From: Roseiarcus sp050013275
GTDB taxonomy: Bacteria; Pseudomonadota; Alphaproteobacteria; Rhizobiales; Beijerinckiaceae
Reading direction: 5' to 3'
DNA length: 64,000 bases
Assembly: GCA_050013275.1 (NCBI GenBank)
Contig: JBEKFO010000001.1
Coordinates: 1-64,000 of the forward strand
The position numbers were made by a program, and so were the translations under genes. The notes beneath the pieces are model-generated. The model searched no databases and was not told where the DNA came from. It saw only the letters and a list, made by a program, of their open reading frames with translations. Positions 1-10,300 of the stretch are shown piece by piece (positions within the stretch are counted from its first letter, which is position 1; the number at the start of each line of letters is the position of its first letter).

Positions 1-897
1 ATGTGCGGCGCGCCCGGCGCCGGCAAATCGATGCTGGCGCAGCGCCTGCCTTCGATCCTGCCGCCGCTCAGCCCGCGCGAGCTCCTGGAAGTGTCGATGG
101 TCCATTCGGTCGCCGGCGTGCTGGCCGGCGGCGCGTTGACCGACCGACGGCCGTTCCGCGCGCCGCATCATTCGGCCTCGATGGCGGCGTTGGTCGGCGG
201 CGGCATCCACGCCAAGCCCGGCGAGATCTCGCTCGCCCATCACGGCGTGCTGTTTCTCGACGAACTGCCGGAATTCCAGCCGCAGGCGCTCGATAGCCTG
301 CGCCAGCCGATCGAATCGGGCGAAGTGGCGATCGCGCGCGCCAATCATCGCATCGTCTACCCCGCGCGTTTCCAACTGGTCGCGGCGATGAACCCCTGCC
401 GATGCGGCCAAGCCGACGAGCCGGGTTACGCCTGCCATCGCGCGCCCAACGCCCGCTGCGTCGCCCAGTACCAGGGCCGGCTCTCCGGCCCGCTGCTCGA
501 TCGCTTCGACCTGACGATCGACGTGCCCTCGGTCTGCGCCGCCGATTTGTTGCGACCGGCGCCCGCTGAAGGATCGGCCGAAGTGGCCGAACGGGTTCTC
601 GCCGCGCGCCAGATCCAGAGCGAGCGCTACCGTTCGCTGGGGCTCGACGGGGTCGCCTGCAATGCGGCGGCGCCGGCAAACATGGTCGAGGCGGTCGCCG
701 CGCCGGAGCCGGCGGCGATTTCGTTGTTGCGCGAGGCCGCCGAGAGAATGCGTCTGTCCGCGCGGGGCTACCATCGGGTGCTCAAACTGGCGCGAACCCT
801 GGCCGATCTCGACGGCGGCGGCGCCGTGCGGCGCGCCCATCTGGCGGAGGCGTTGAGCTATCGGGGCGCGCAGGAACGCGCCGCCGTCGCGGCGTGA
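1..897 (+). CDS. comM: ComM/YifB-family Mg-chelatase-like AAA+ ATPase (5' truncated by window edge)
   Basis: C-terminal part of a YifB/ComM protein; in the best-studied members this is a hexameric helicase that promotes branch migration during natural transformation. The open frame runs in from the window edge, so the true start and the N-terminal Lon-like domain (about 200 residues in this family) are missing. Visible are the Walker A GAPGAGKS at the very start, the Mg-chelatase stretch FRAPHHSAS, Walker B-like GVLFLDELPEF, and the AAMNPCRCG cysteine-containing segment typical of YifB, followed by the C-terminal Mg_chelatase_C region (RMRLSARGYHRVLKLARTLAD). It ends with TGA at 895-897. Family assignment is firm; the biological role in this organism is not shown by the sequence. 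Confidence 0.93.
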   Translation: MCGAPGAGKSMLAQRLPSILPPLSPRELLEVSMVHSVAGVLAGGALTDRRPFRAPHHSASMAALVGGGIHAKPGEISLAHHGVLFLDELPEFQPQALDSLRQPIESGEVAIARANHRIVYPARFQLVAAMNPCRCGQADEPGYACHRAPNARCVAQYQGRLSGPLLDRFDLTIDVPSVCAADLLRPAPAEGSAEVAERVLAARQIQSERYRSLGLDGVACNAAAPANMVEAVAAPEPAAISLLREAAERMRLSARGYHRVLKLARTLADLDGGGAVRRAHLAEALSYRGAQERAAVAA

Positions 898-1008
898 TCC
901 GCGCGGACGGCCCGCCGCTCGCCCGATCGCTCGAATTTCGGCTGTGACGGCAAGAGTTTCTCAACCGCGTCCTGTCATCCTCGCGGCGCTGGCCCCGGGG
1001 GGCCGGCG

Positions 1009-2802
1009 ATGGGAATTGTCATGATCGATCCCTTGGCCGATTTGGCGCTTTTCGACCTCCGCGTTCTGGCGATCGAGGCCGGTCCGCTGCTGGCGCTCGC
1101 GCTCGCCATGGCGGCGGGGCTGGCGCGGCTGCGCCGCCGCGCCGAGCGGCGCGTGAGCCGGGCGGAGGCCGCCGCCGAATCCTTACGTGACGAAGTCTGG
1201 CGCCTGAAGGAGGCGGCCGCGGCGCGCGATCGCGCCGAGGCGGCCAACGAAGCCAAATCGCGCTTCCTGGCGACGATGAGTCATGAAATCCGCACCCCCT
1301 TGAGCGGCATTCTCGGGATGGCCGATCTGCTGCGCGACGCCAATCTCGACCCCGAGCACGCGAGCTATGTCGAAGCGATCCGCGGCTCGGGCGCTGCGCT
1401 CGCCAATCTCATCGACCAAATTCTCGATTTCTCCAAGATCGAGGCGGGGCGGCTCGAATTGATCCGCGACGCATTCGACTTGCGCAAGCTCGTGGAGAGC
1501 ATCGTCGAGCTTTTGGCCCCGCAAGCGCAGGGCAAGGGTCTCGAAATCGCTGTCTCGATCGCCGCCGACGCACCGCGTTTCGTCGTCGGCGACAGCTTGC
1601 GGCTGCGGCAGGCGTTGACCAATCTGGCCGGCAATGCGGTCAAGTTCACCCACAGCGGCGGCGTCGGCGTCAGCTTGGAAACGACGGCGGACGGCCGCGC
1701 GCTGTTCAAGGTCACCGACACCGGCCCCGGCGTCCCCGGCGATCGTCGCGCCGCGATCTTCGAGGACTTCGAGCAGGGCGACGGCTCCAACGCGCGCCAT
1801 TACGAGGGGACCGGCCTCGGCCTCGCCATCTCCAAGCGCATCGTTGCGCTGATGGGGGGCGAACTCGTCCTGGAAAACAATCCCGGCGGGGGCTCGATCT
1901 TTTCCTTCGCGATTCCGTTGCCGGCTTGCGCCGATGCGCCGCCGGAGGCCGCGCCGGTCACGCTCGCCGGCCGCCGCGCGCTGATCGTCGCCTGCTCGCC
2001 CTTCGAGGCGCCGGCGATCGCCGCTCGGCTCAGCGAGGCGGGCGCCGTGGTCGCGCGCGCCGAGGGCCTCGAGGACGGGCTCGCCGCGCTGAGCGCCGGC
2101 CCGAAGCCCGACCTGGTCATCATCGATTGCGCGCTCGGCGTCGAGGCAACCAATCGCCTGGCGCTCGCGGCGCGCGTCGCCGGTGCCCCCAAGAGCCTGG
2201 TGCTGTTCTCGCCGTTCGAGCGGCGCGCCTTCGGACAGAGTTCGCTGCAAGGTTTCGACGGCTGGCTGGTGAAGCCGGTGCGCGCCCGCTCGCTGTTTGA
2301 TCGGCTCGCCAGCGAGTTCGCGCCCTCGGCAAGCGCGCCGGCCCCGGCGCCGGTATGCGCGCCGGCGCGCGCGATGCGGGCGCTGCTCGCCGAAGACAAC
2401 GACATCAACGCCGTCGTCGCCCAGAAGGCGCTCCGGCGGCTCGGCTTCGAAGTCGCGCGCGCCCACGACGGCGAGGAGGCGACGCGGCTCGCCAGCGCCG
2501 CGACGCGCGGGCAGGCGCCTCGCTTCGACGTCATCCTGATGGACATCAAGATGCCTGGAATCGACGGCTACGAAGCGGCGCGCTGCATACGCCGAATCGA
2601 ACGCGAGACCGGCGCCCCGCGCGCCGCTCTGATCGCGCTGACCGCCAATGCGATGGCCGAAGATCGGCGCGCCAGCGCCGCCGCAGGATTTGACGAATTC
2701 CTCGTCAAGCCGGTCGACCTCGCCCGACTCGCCGAAACGATCGAGCGCCTGCTGGCCGACGCCGCGCCGCGCCCCTCCCCGGCGCGCGCGCGTATGTCAT
2801 AA
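1009..2802 (+). CDS. Orphan hybrid sensor histidine kinase with two receiver domains
   Basis: 597 aa. One hydrophobic segment (about residues 24-40) is followed by an arginine/alanine-rich coiled linker, a HisKA domain (ATMSHEIRTPLSGILGMADL, phospho-acceptor His at residue 92), an HATPase domain with N box (ALTNLAGNAVKF) and G boxes (DTGPGVPG, GTGLGLAISK), then two receiver domains. The second receiver (about 452-580) is complete: AEDND acidic pair, phospho-acceptor Asp 512 in LMDIKMPG, and the conserved Lys in FLVKPV. The first (about 320-440) keeps IIDCAL and WLVKPV but has lost the acidic pair. No sensor domain apart from the membrane anchor and no separate response regulator gene is next to it. 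The start follows a G-rich stretch; an ATG 12 nt downstream is also possible. Confidence 0.92.
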   Translation: MGIVMIDPLADLALFDLRVLAIEAGPLLALALAMAAGLARLRRRAERRVSRAEAAAESLRDEVWRLKEAAAARDRAEAANEAKSRFLATMSHEIRTPLSGILGMADLLRDANLDPEHASYVEAIRGSGAALANLIDQILDFSKIEAGRLELIRDAFDLRKLVESIVELLAPQAQGKGLEIAVSIAADAPRFVVGDSLRLRQALTNLAGNAVKFTHSGGVGVSLETTADGRALFKVTDTGPGVPGDRRAAIFEDFEQGDGSNARHYEGTGLGLAISKRIVALMGGELVLENNPGGGSIFSFAIPLPACADAPPEAAPVTLAGRRALIVACSPFEAPAIAARLSEAGAVVARAEGLEDGLAALSAGPKPDLVIIDCALGVEATNRLALAARVAGAPKSLVLFSPFERRAFGQSSLQGFDGWLVKPVRARSLFDRLASEFAPSASAPAPAPVCAPARAMRALLAEDNDINAVVAQKALRRLGFEVARAHDGEEATRLASAATRGQAPRFDVILMDIKMPGIDGYEAARCIRRIERETGAPRAALIALTANAMAEDRRASAAAGFDEFLVKPVDLARLAETIERLLADAAPRPSPARARMS

Positions 2803-2862
2803 ATCTGTGCGAGTGGAGTGCTCTGAGCATAGTTTCGCCGCGGCGAATCGGGGGGAGCATTC

Positions 2863-3753
2863 ATGTCGCAGAGGTCGTTCGCAAGGACGCGGGCGGGCGC
2901 ATTGACGCTCGCGCGTCGACAAGTGCGCGATCTCATGGGCTTGCCCAAGACGCTCGGCGCGCTCGGCGCGCTGGACGTCCGTCTCGCCACCACGAGGTAT
3001 GAAATTCGCCGCGCCCAGAAACTGCGCTATCGCGTGTTCTTCGAGGAAGGCGGCGCCAGAGCCGACGCGACGGCGCGACTGATCCGGCGCGACGTCTGTC
3101 GGTTCGATCGGGTCTGCGACCATCTCATCGTCGTCGACAACGCGGCGCCGCGCGCGGCCGGCGCGCCGACGGTGGTGGGCGCGTATCGACTGCTGCGGGG
3201 CGACGCGGCGGCGGCGAATTTCGGCTTTTACAGCGCCGGCGAATTCGACGTCGCTTCGCTCGTCGCCAGACATCCCGGCAAGCGGCTGCTCGAGCTCGGC
3301 CGCTCGTGCGTCGCGCCGGGCTATCGCGGCAAGCGCACGCTCGAACTGTTATGGCGCGGCATCTGGGCTTACGCGCGCCACCACCGCATCGACGTGATGT
3401 TCGGCTGCGCGAGCTTTCCGGGCGCCGACGCGGCCGCGCACGCCGACGCGCTGCGCTTTTTGCGAGGGGGTTGCTCGAGCGACGCGCTGTGGGACGTGCG
3501 CGCGATCGCCGGCCGCGCGGCCGAGCCGTCGCCTTGGGACGGCGAACCGCTCGACCCGCGGGCCGCGATCCGCGCCCTGCCGCCTCTGATCAAGGGCTAC
3601 TGGCGGCTCGGCGCCAAATTCGGCCCGCAAGCGGTGGTCGACGAAAGTTTCGGCGCCACCGACGTTTTTGCGGTGATGCCGGTCGCCGAAATCGAGCCGC
3701 GCTACATCAGCCATTTCGGCGGGGAAGGCGCCGGCGCGGCGCTCGCCGCCTAG
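2863..3753 (+). CDS. olsB: OlsB-type lyso-ornithine lipid synthase (acyl-ACP:ornithine N-acyltransferase)
   Basis: 296 aa, the usual length of the hemolysin-like GNAT acyltransferases. OlsB adds a 3-hydroxyacyl chain from acyl-ACP to the alpha-amino group of ornithine, the first step in making phosphorus-free ornithine lipids. Family marks seen here are KLRYRVFFEEGGA near residue 55, the DHLIVVD strand, the LLELGRSCVAPGYRG motif around residues 142-157 (acyl-donor loop), the FGCASFPG strand, and the C-terminal LPPLIKGYWRLGAKFGP segment. A good Shine-Dalgarno (GGGGGAG) lies 7 nt before the ATG. No olsA acyltransferase is adjacent. Family is clear; ornithine as the acceptor is inferred from similarity. 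Confidence 0.85.
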   Translation: MSQRSFARTRAGALTLARRQVRDLMGLPKTLGALGALDVRLATTRYEIRRAQKLRYRVFFEEGGARADATARLIRRDVCRFDRVCDHLIVVDNAAPRAAGAPTVVGAYRLLRGDAAAANFGFYSAGEFDVASLVARHPGKRLLELGRSCVAPGYRGKRTLELLWRGIWAYARHHRIDVMFGCASFPGADAAAHADALRFLRGGCSSDALWDVRAIAGRAAEPSPWDGEPLDPRAAIRALPPLIKGYWRLGAKFGPQAVVDESFGATDVFAVMPVAEIEPRYISHFGGEGAGAALAA

Positions 3754-3828
3754 ATGCGGGCCAACGCAAACGCGGGATTCCCAAGCCGATAAAAATGCTC
3801 TATTCAGGTGCGGCGCTTTTCGCGCCCG

Positions 3829-3905
<77 letters not shown>

Positions 3906-4018
3906 GCTTTGCCAGGGACTTTCGGCAGCGTGTCCAAACGCGCGTCGGTTCCGGGGCCCGCGAGGCGGTCGCCCGCGCCTCTTACGAGTTCGACGGCTTC
4001 GCCAGACCGCAGGGCGGC

Positions 4019-4330
4019 GTGACGAGCTCCGGAGAGATCAGCCTCTCCCCGTCCGACCTCAAGAGCGTCTTCGGTCGGCTCGGCGTTCAACTCCTCACCG
4101 ATGATGGCCGGCTGTTTGAGTTGCGGTTCTCCGATAAGGAGCTTCGCTACGCAAACGACGTCGCCCAGGTCGATGTGACCGGAGATCTTCAGGGTTCGCC
4201 GGCGGAATGGCGCGGCGTATCGAGGACGGAGCCGACTCGTGCGGCGCGGGGGGACAGCCCCGACACTGCATCAAATCGAAGCGAGAAGCCGGCTTCGATC
4301 TCGCGGCGGCGGCGGCGCGCCTCAGCCTAA
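4019..4330 (+). CDS. Small hypothetical ORF or gene remnant beside the tRNA
   Basis: GTG-started frame of 103 codons. The frame is in fact open further upstream, from the end of the tRNA, and the stretch from about 3960 to 4210 reads like a real protein (for example ARASYEFDGFARP, LKSVFGRLGVQLLTDDGR, LFELRFSDKEL, VDVTGDL). After the residues SPAEWRG it turns into arginine-rich low-complexity sequence that looks non-coding. I do not recognise a function. It may be a short conserved hypothetical protein whose 3' end has drifted, or the remnant of a longer gene. Its stop overlaps the 3' end of ndvB on the other strand. Confidence 0.35.
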   Translation: MTSSGEISLSPSDLKSVFGRLGVQLLTDDGRLFELRFSDKELRYANDVAQVDVTGDLQGSPAEWRGVSRTEPTRAARGDSPDTASNRSEKPASISRRRRRASA

Positions 4331-7300
4331 CGTTACGCGAACGCGGTGGACGGCGCCGTCGTCGACCACGCGCAGTCGCAACGGTCGCTCCAAAATTTCA
4401 ACCCCGTCGATCTCAGCGAATCGGACGCCCCGGCTGACCCCAGCGGGATTGTCGACAACGATTTCGTATCGAGCGGACTGCCGCCGAACGCTCATCTCGA
4501 ACGTCGCCCACGCCTTGGGAATGCACGGATCGAGATACAGGAAGGCGCCGCGGACGCGCAGCCCGAGAATGCTCTCGACGCCTGTGCGTTGCATCCAACC
4601 CGCCGAGCCAGTGTACCAAGTCCAGCCGCCGCGCCCGACATGGGGCGGCGCTGCGTAGACGTCGGCCGCGACGACGTAGGGCTCCACTTTGTAGCGAAGC
4701 ACGTCGGTGCGGGTGCGCGCGTGATTGACGGGGTTGAGCAGCGAGAACAGGTCGGCCGCCTTGTCGCCGTCGCCAAGCGCGGCGAAGGCCATCAACGACC
4801 ACAAGGCGGCATGGGTATATTGGCCGCCGTTCTCGCGCACGCCCGGCGGATAGCCCTTGATGTAGCCCGGATCCGATGCGGTTTTGTCGAACGGCGGCGC
4901 AAAGAGCAGCGCCACGCCGTCGTCGCGCCGGATCAGTTCGCGTTCGACCGCGCCCATCGCTTGCATCGCCCGCTTCGGCGCCGCCGCGCCCGAGAGCACG
5001 GCCCAGGATTGCGCAATCGAATCGATGCGGCATTCCTCGTTCGCCGCCGAGCCCAAAGGCTCGCCGTCGTCGAAAAAGGCTCGCCGATACCAATCGCCGT
5101 CCCACGCTTCGCGCTCGAGCGAGGCCTGCAGCGCGGCGGCATGCGCGGCCCATTGCACGGCGCGCCCCTGCTCCCGGCGCGCCTGAGCGAGTGGAATGAA
5201 AGCCGTAAGCGCCGCGTGCAGGAACCAGCCGAGCCAAACGCTCTCGCCGGCGCCCCTTTCGCCGACGCGGTTCATGCCGTCGTTCCAATCGCCGGTTCCC
5301 ATTAGGGGAAGCCCATGCCCGCCAAGCGCGAGGCTGGCGTCGAGGGCGAGCGCGCAATGTTCGAACAATGTCGCGGTCCGATCCGAGACGACAGGAGCGA
5401 AGAAGCTGTCGTGCTCGCTAGGCTCCAGCGCCTGGCCTTCGAGGAACTGGACCATCTCGTCGAGGATGGCGACGTCCGCGGTGGCGTCGACGTAATGGGC
5501 GACCGCAAAGGCCAACCACGGGCGATCGTCGGAGATACGGGTGCGCACGCCCTGGCCGGAATGCGGCAGCCACCAATGCTGAACGTCGCCTTCGACGAAC
5601 TGCCGCGCCGCGGCGCGCAGCAAGTGCTCGCGCGTCAGCAGTGGCTGCGACGCGGCAAGCGCCATTCCGTCTTGCAATTGATCGCGAAAGCCATAGGCGC
5701 CGCTGGCCTGGTAGAAGCCGGAGCGCGCCCACATGCGGCAGCTCAGCGTTTGGTAGATCAGCCAGCCGTTGAGCATGACGTCCATCGAGCGATCCGGCGT
5801 CTTGACGACGACGGCGCAGAGAATGTCGTCCCATTTGCGCGCGATCTCGGCTTCGACGGCGTCGAGATCGGCGGCGCGATAGCGCGCGACCAGACCGCGC
5901 GCCTCGTCCGCGCTCGCCGCCTCGCCAAGGAAAAAGACGACTTCGACGCGGCCGTTAGGCGGCAGTTCGATCTTCGCGCGCATCGCCGCGCAAGGGTCGA
6001 GGCCGGCGCCGACTTTCTTCGACAGCGGCGCCGCGCCGGCGAGCGCGGCGGGATCGGTGAGCGCGCCGTTGCGCCCGATGAACTCGCGACGATCGCCGGT
6101 CCAGTCGGTCTGAGCGCCGCGCAAGTCGGCGAAAGCGACGCGCGATCCGAAGCCCATGTTCCAGGGATTGCGGGCGAAGATCGCTCCCGTGACGGCGTCG
6201 AGCTCCGTGGAAACAAACGGAAGGGAGGCCGGACGCGACGGGCCGAGAACCCACTCGACATAGGCCGTCACGCTGAGCCGGCGCGGCCGGCTCGAGCGAT
6301 TGGTCAGCACGAGGCGCGAAATCTTGATCGAAGCGTCGATCGGCACGTATTGCACAAGATCGGACGCGATCTCGTGCGCGACATGCTCAAATCGGCTGTA
6401 TCCGCGTCCGTGGCGGGCCGTATAGGTCGCCGCAGCGTCTCGGATGGGAAGCGCCGTCGGGCCCCACAAGTCGCCCGTGTCGTCGTCTCGCAAATAGAAC
6501 GCTTCGCCGCTTCGGTCGCTGACGGGGTCGTTCGACCAGGGCGTGATTTGGTTGTCGCGACTGTTGACGGACCAGGTATAGCCGCCGCCCTCGGTTCCCG
6601 TCTGGAAGCCGAACATCGGATTGGCGATGACGTTGATCCACGGCGCGGGCGTCGATTGGCCAGGCCCGAGGATCGTCACATACTCGGCGCCATCTCGCGC
6701 GAAGCCGCCGAGTCCGTTGAAGAATTCGAGGTCGGGAGGGCGAAGCAGGGACGGCGGCGGCAAAAGCGGGACAACGCGCTTCGGCGCGGCTCTCACAGAC
6801 TCGATAGGCTCCAGGATGCGTTCGAGCTGCTCAAAGAGCCCGCCTCGCTGCGCCGGCAGGACGACTCGCGCGACGGAAGCCAGAAGGATTCGCGTTTCGG
6901 CCGGAATCAAGTCGGCGCGCAGTGCGAAAACGTGGCCCGCCTGGAGTTCCGCGCCGGGCTGGGGACGCGACTGGCTTGCCCTGACCAGGGTCTCGATCGC
7001 GATCTGAAGCTCCTGGACATAAGAGGATTTACGCTCGTTCAGGATAACGAGATCGACCGCGAGCTGTTTCATTCGCCAATATTCGTGCGCCTGCAGCAAT
7101 TCACGGACGACGTCGATATTTTCGACATCGGAAATGCGCAGCAGCACGATCGGCAAATCGCCGGATATGCCCTGCGGCCACAGGCCGGACTGCGCGCCGC
7201 CACCCCGCACGATCGTCTCCGACGAAGGGCGCAACGCCGGCGCGGCGTAGATCACATGTCCCGCAAGCCGCTGAAACAACCCGGCTTCGCCCGCCGTCAC

Positions 7301-10300
7301 GCCGAGATGGTGGAGTTGCACCTGCGCCTGCGTCCACGCCAACATCGAAGCGCGCGCGAACGCAGTGGCGTCGCGATGTTTGTCGACGCCGTCGAGGAGC
7401 GCCGCGCGGCTGGAGGCCGCGATGGTCCAGAAGGCCACGCGAACGGTCGCGCCCGGCGCGACGCGGATGCGGCGGCGGATCGAGAAAACGGGATCGAGGA
7501 CGGCGCCGATCGAATTCGACAGCGGACGACTATCCATCACGGCAATGGGCGAGCGAACGCCGCGGCCGCGACCGAGGAATCGCGCTCTGTCGGTTTCGAA
7601 TTCGGGGGCGCCGACGGCTTCGCCGTCGACGACGCTCAGATGCGCGGCCCAGATTTCCGGCTCGGATGGCGCCCGTCGTCGCCGCGTCGCCAGGATCGCG
7701 CCGACGTCGGTCAGATATTCCGTCTCGACGAACAGTTTGGAAAAGGCGGGATGCGCGATGTCGGCGCCCTGAGGCGCCAGAACGAGTTCGGCATAGGACG
7801 TGATTTCGATTTCGCGCATGCGGCCGCCGGAATTCGCGATCGAGACCCTGCGAACTTCCGCGTCGTCCTCGCCCGAGACGAGCACGTCCAAAGTCGTTAT
7901 CAGAGAGCCGTCGCGACGCGTCACCTCGGCGCGGTCCTCATTGAAGATCACCGCATAGTCGTCCGGCTCGACGCCGCTCGGCTGGAAGCCCGCCGACCAC
8001 GCCACGCCGCTGCGCACGTCCTTGACGAAGAGATAGGAGCCGAAGTCGTCGCAGGTCGCATCCTCGCGCCAGCGTGTCAGCGCCAGATCGCCCCAGCGGC
8101 TGTACCCCGAGCCCGCGGACGTGAGCATCGTGGCGTAGCGGCCGTTCGAAATGAGATGCGTCGCGGGCGTCGCCTGATGCGCGGCGCAAAACCGGCGTCC
8201 GCCGGAAGGTTCGACATCGCGAGCGCCGGCCGCCGACTTGACCTCCGCCGCCCAGGGGCGGGCGGCCGCGACGTCGCGCGGCATGCGCTCCTGCAGCAGC
8301 AGTTCGCTCGCCTTGACGATCGGCTCGGCATGGAAACGCTCCCGCATCACGCCGTCGAACAAGGCGTCCGCGATCGCGACGATCGTCATGCCCTGATGAT
8401 GCGCCATGAAGGCGCGCACGATCGCGACGCCTTCGCCCTCGGGCACGCGCGCCGGCGTATAGTCCAGCGCATCGTAAAAGCCGTAGCGACCTTGCGCGCC
8501 GACCTCGGCCAAACACGCGAGATTGGCCACCGCGGCGCGCGGATCGACCATCGCCGCGAGAGCGGCGGCGTAAGGCGCGATCACCCGATTTTCGCCGAGA
8601 CCTCGCTTCAACCCTAGGCCGGGAACGCCGAAGTTCGAATATTGATAAGTGAGCTCCAGGTCGCGCGCGTTATAAGTGGATTCGGATACGCCCCATGGCA
8701 GGCCGAGCTTCGCGGCGTAATCGATTTGGCGCCGCACGATCAGGCGGTTGGTCTGCTCGAGCAAACTCCCTGCCGGCGCGCGCATGACCAGCGAGGGCAT
8801 CAGATACTCGAACATCGATCCCGACCACGAAATCAATGCGGCGCCGTGCGCGACCGGCGTCGCCGCGCGGCCGAGTCGGAACCAATGCTTGGCCGCGACG
8901 TCGCCTTTGGCGATCGCGAAAAAGCTGGCGAGCCGCGCTTCAGAAGCCAGGAGATCGTAGCAATTCGAATCGAGCGCGCCTTCCGGCGCGAGAAATCCGA
9001 TCGACAGCAACTGGCGACTTCGGTCGAACAGGAAGCCAAAGTCCATCGCAAGCGCCATCGACCGCGCCATGCTCTCCAGGATCGAGAGCCGCGCCGTCGC
9101 GGAGCGAGCCGCCGCCGCGGACTGCGCGAGATCGTGGCGGTGCGCATCGATCGCATTCAGAGTGGCTTCAGCCCAGAACAGCATGTCGGCGCCGCTGCCG
9201 TCGCCGCGTTCGACCGCGAGCGCTCCGGCGATGTCGATCATGATCTCGGCGTCGGCGGAGAGACCAACGAGTCGAGTGGCGAGATCGTCGTCCGAAAGCG
9301 GCGCCTGTCGAACGGCGAGCGTCACCACGGCGAGCGCATCGTCGAGCTGGCGCAGGGTCACGGTCTGGGTCTGGCCGCCGTCGCGCAGGCGGGCGGACTC
9401 CGCGCAGGTTATGTCGAGAGCGTCGGCGACGCCGTCGAGGCGACGCTGCGCCGCAAACGGGCGGTCTCGCCACTCCCGGCACGCATTCGCCAGCGCGATG
9501 AGATGTCCAGCCAAGTTGCCGCTGTCGACGGACGAAACGTAGCGAGGATCGAGCGGGCGCAGATCGCGCGTGTCGTACCAATTGTAAAAGTGTCCGCGGA
9601 AGCGCAACAGGCCGCTCATCGTCGCCAGCGTCGCCTCGAGCCGCTCGATCGCCTGGTCGGTCCCGATCCAGCCGAAATCGCGAGCGCTGACGACCGAAAG
9701 GAGATAGAGGCCGAGATTGGTCGGCGACGTCCGATGCGCGATCGCCGGCGTCGGATCGTCCTGAAAATTGTCGGGCGGCAGCATGTTGTCGCTCGATGTG
9801 ACGAAAGCCTCGAAGAACCGCCAGGTGCGGCGCGCGGTCCCCCTTAGCGCCTTTGCATCGGCGCTCGACATGGGCAGGTGAGCGGCCTCGCGGGGCGACA
9901 GGCTGACCCGGCGCGCGACGGCCGGCGAGGCGACCCAGAGCGCGGCGAACGGAAGCGCCACGGGCCACGACCCGTGGCCGAACGCCAAAGCGACGATAGC
10001 TCCGACGACGCCGACGACGATCGCCCCCGCCATTCGGCGCGTGAAGCCCGCGAGATCGAGACGAGGGCCGATTGTCGCCTGCGCGGCGGGAACCCATTCG
10101 AGCAGATGGCGCCGGGAGACGCGCAAGCGCCAGAGGGTGCGGCCGATCGCATCGGCCATCAGGCACGCCTGGTCCGCCAGGAACGCGATGGTCAGCGTCG
10201 AGAGCGTCAAGGCAAGGCGGAGATCGCCGCCGAGCGCGCGCACATGGCTCGACATCGTCACGCCCGGTCGTCGCGGCGGAATGGCCGCGACGACCGGGAT

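Noticed and set aside
5315..9847. Very long plus-strand open frames (1100 aa and 401 aa)
   Set aside because: They are antisense to ndvB, arginine/alanine/histidine-rich and without recognisable domains; they arise from GC-rich third codon positions.
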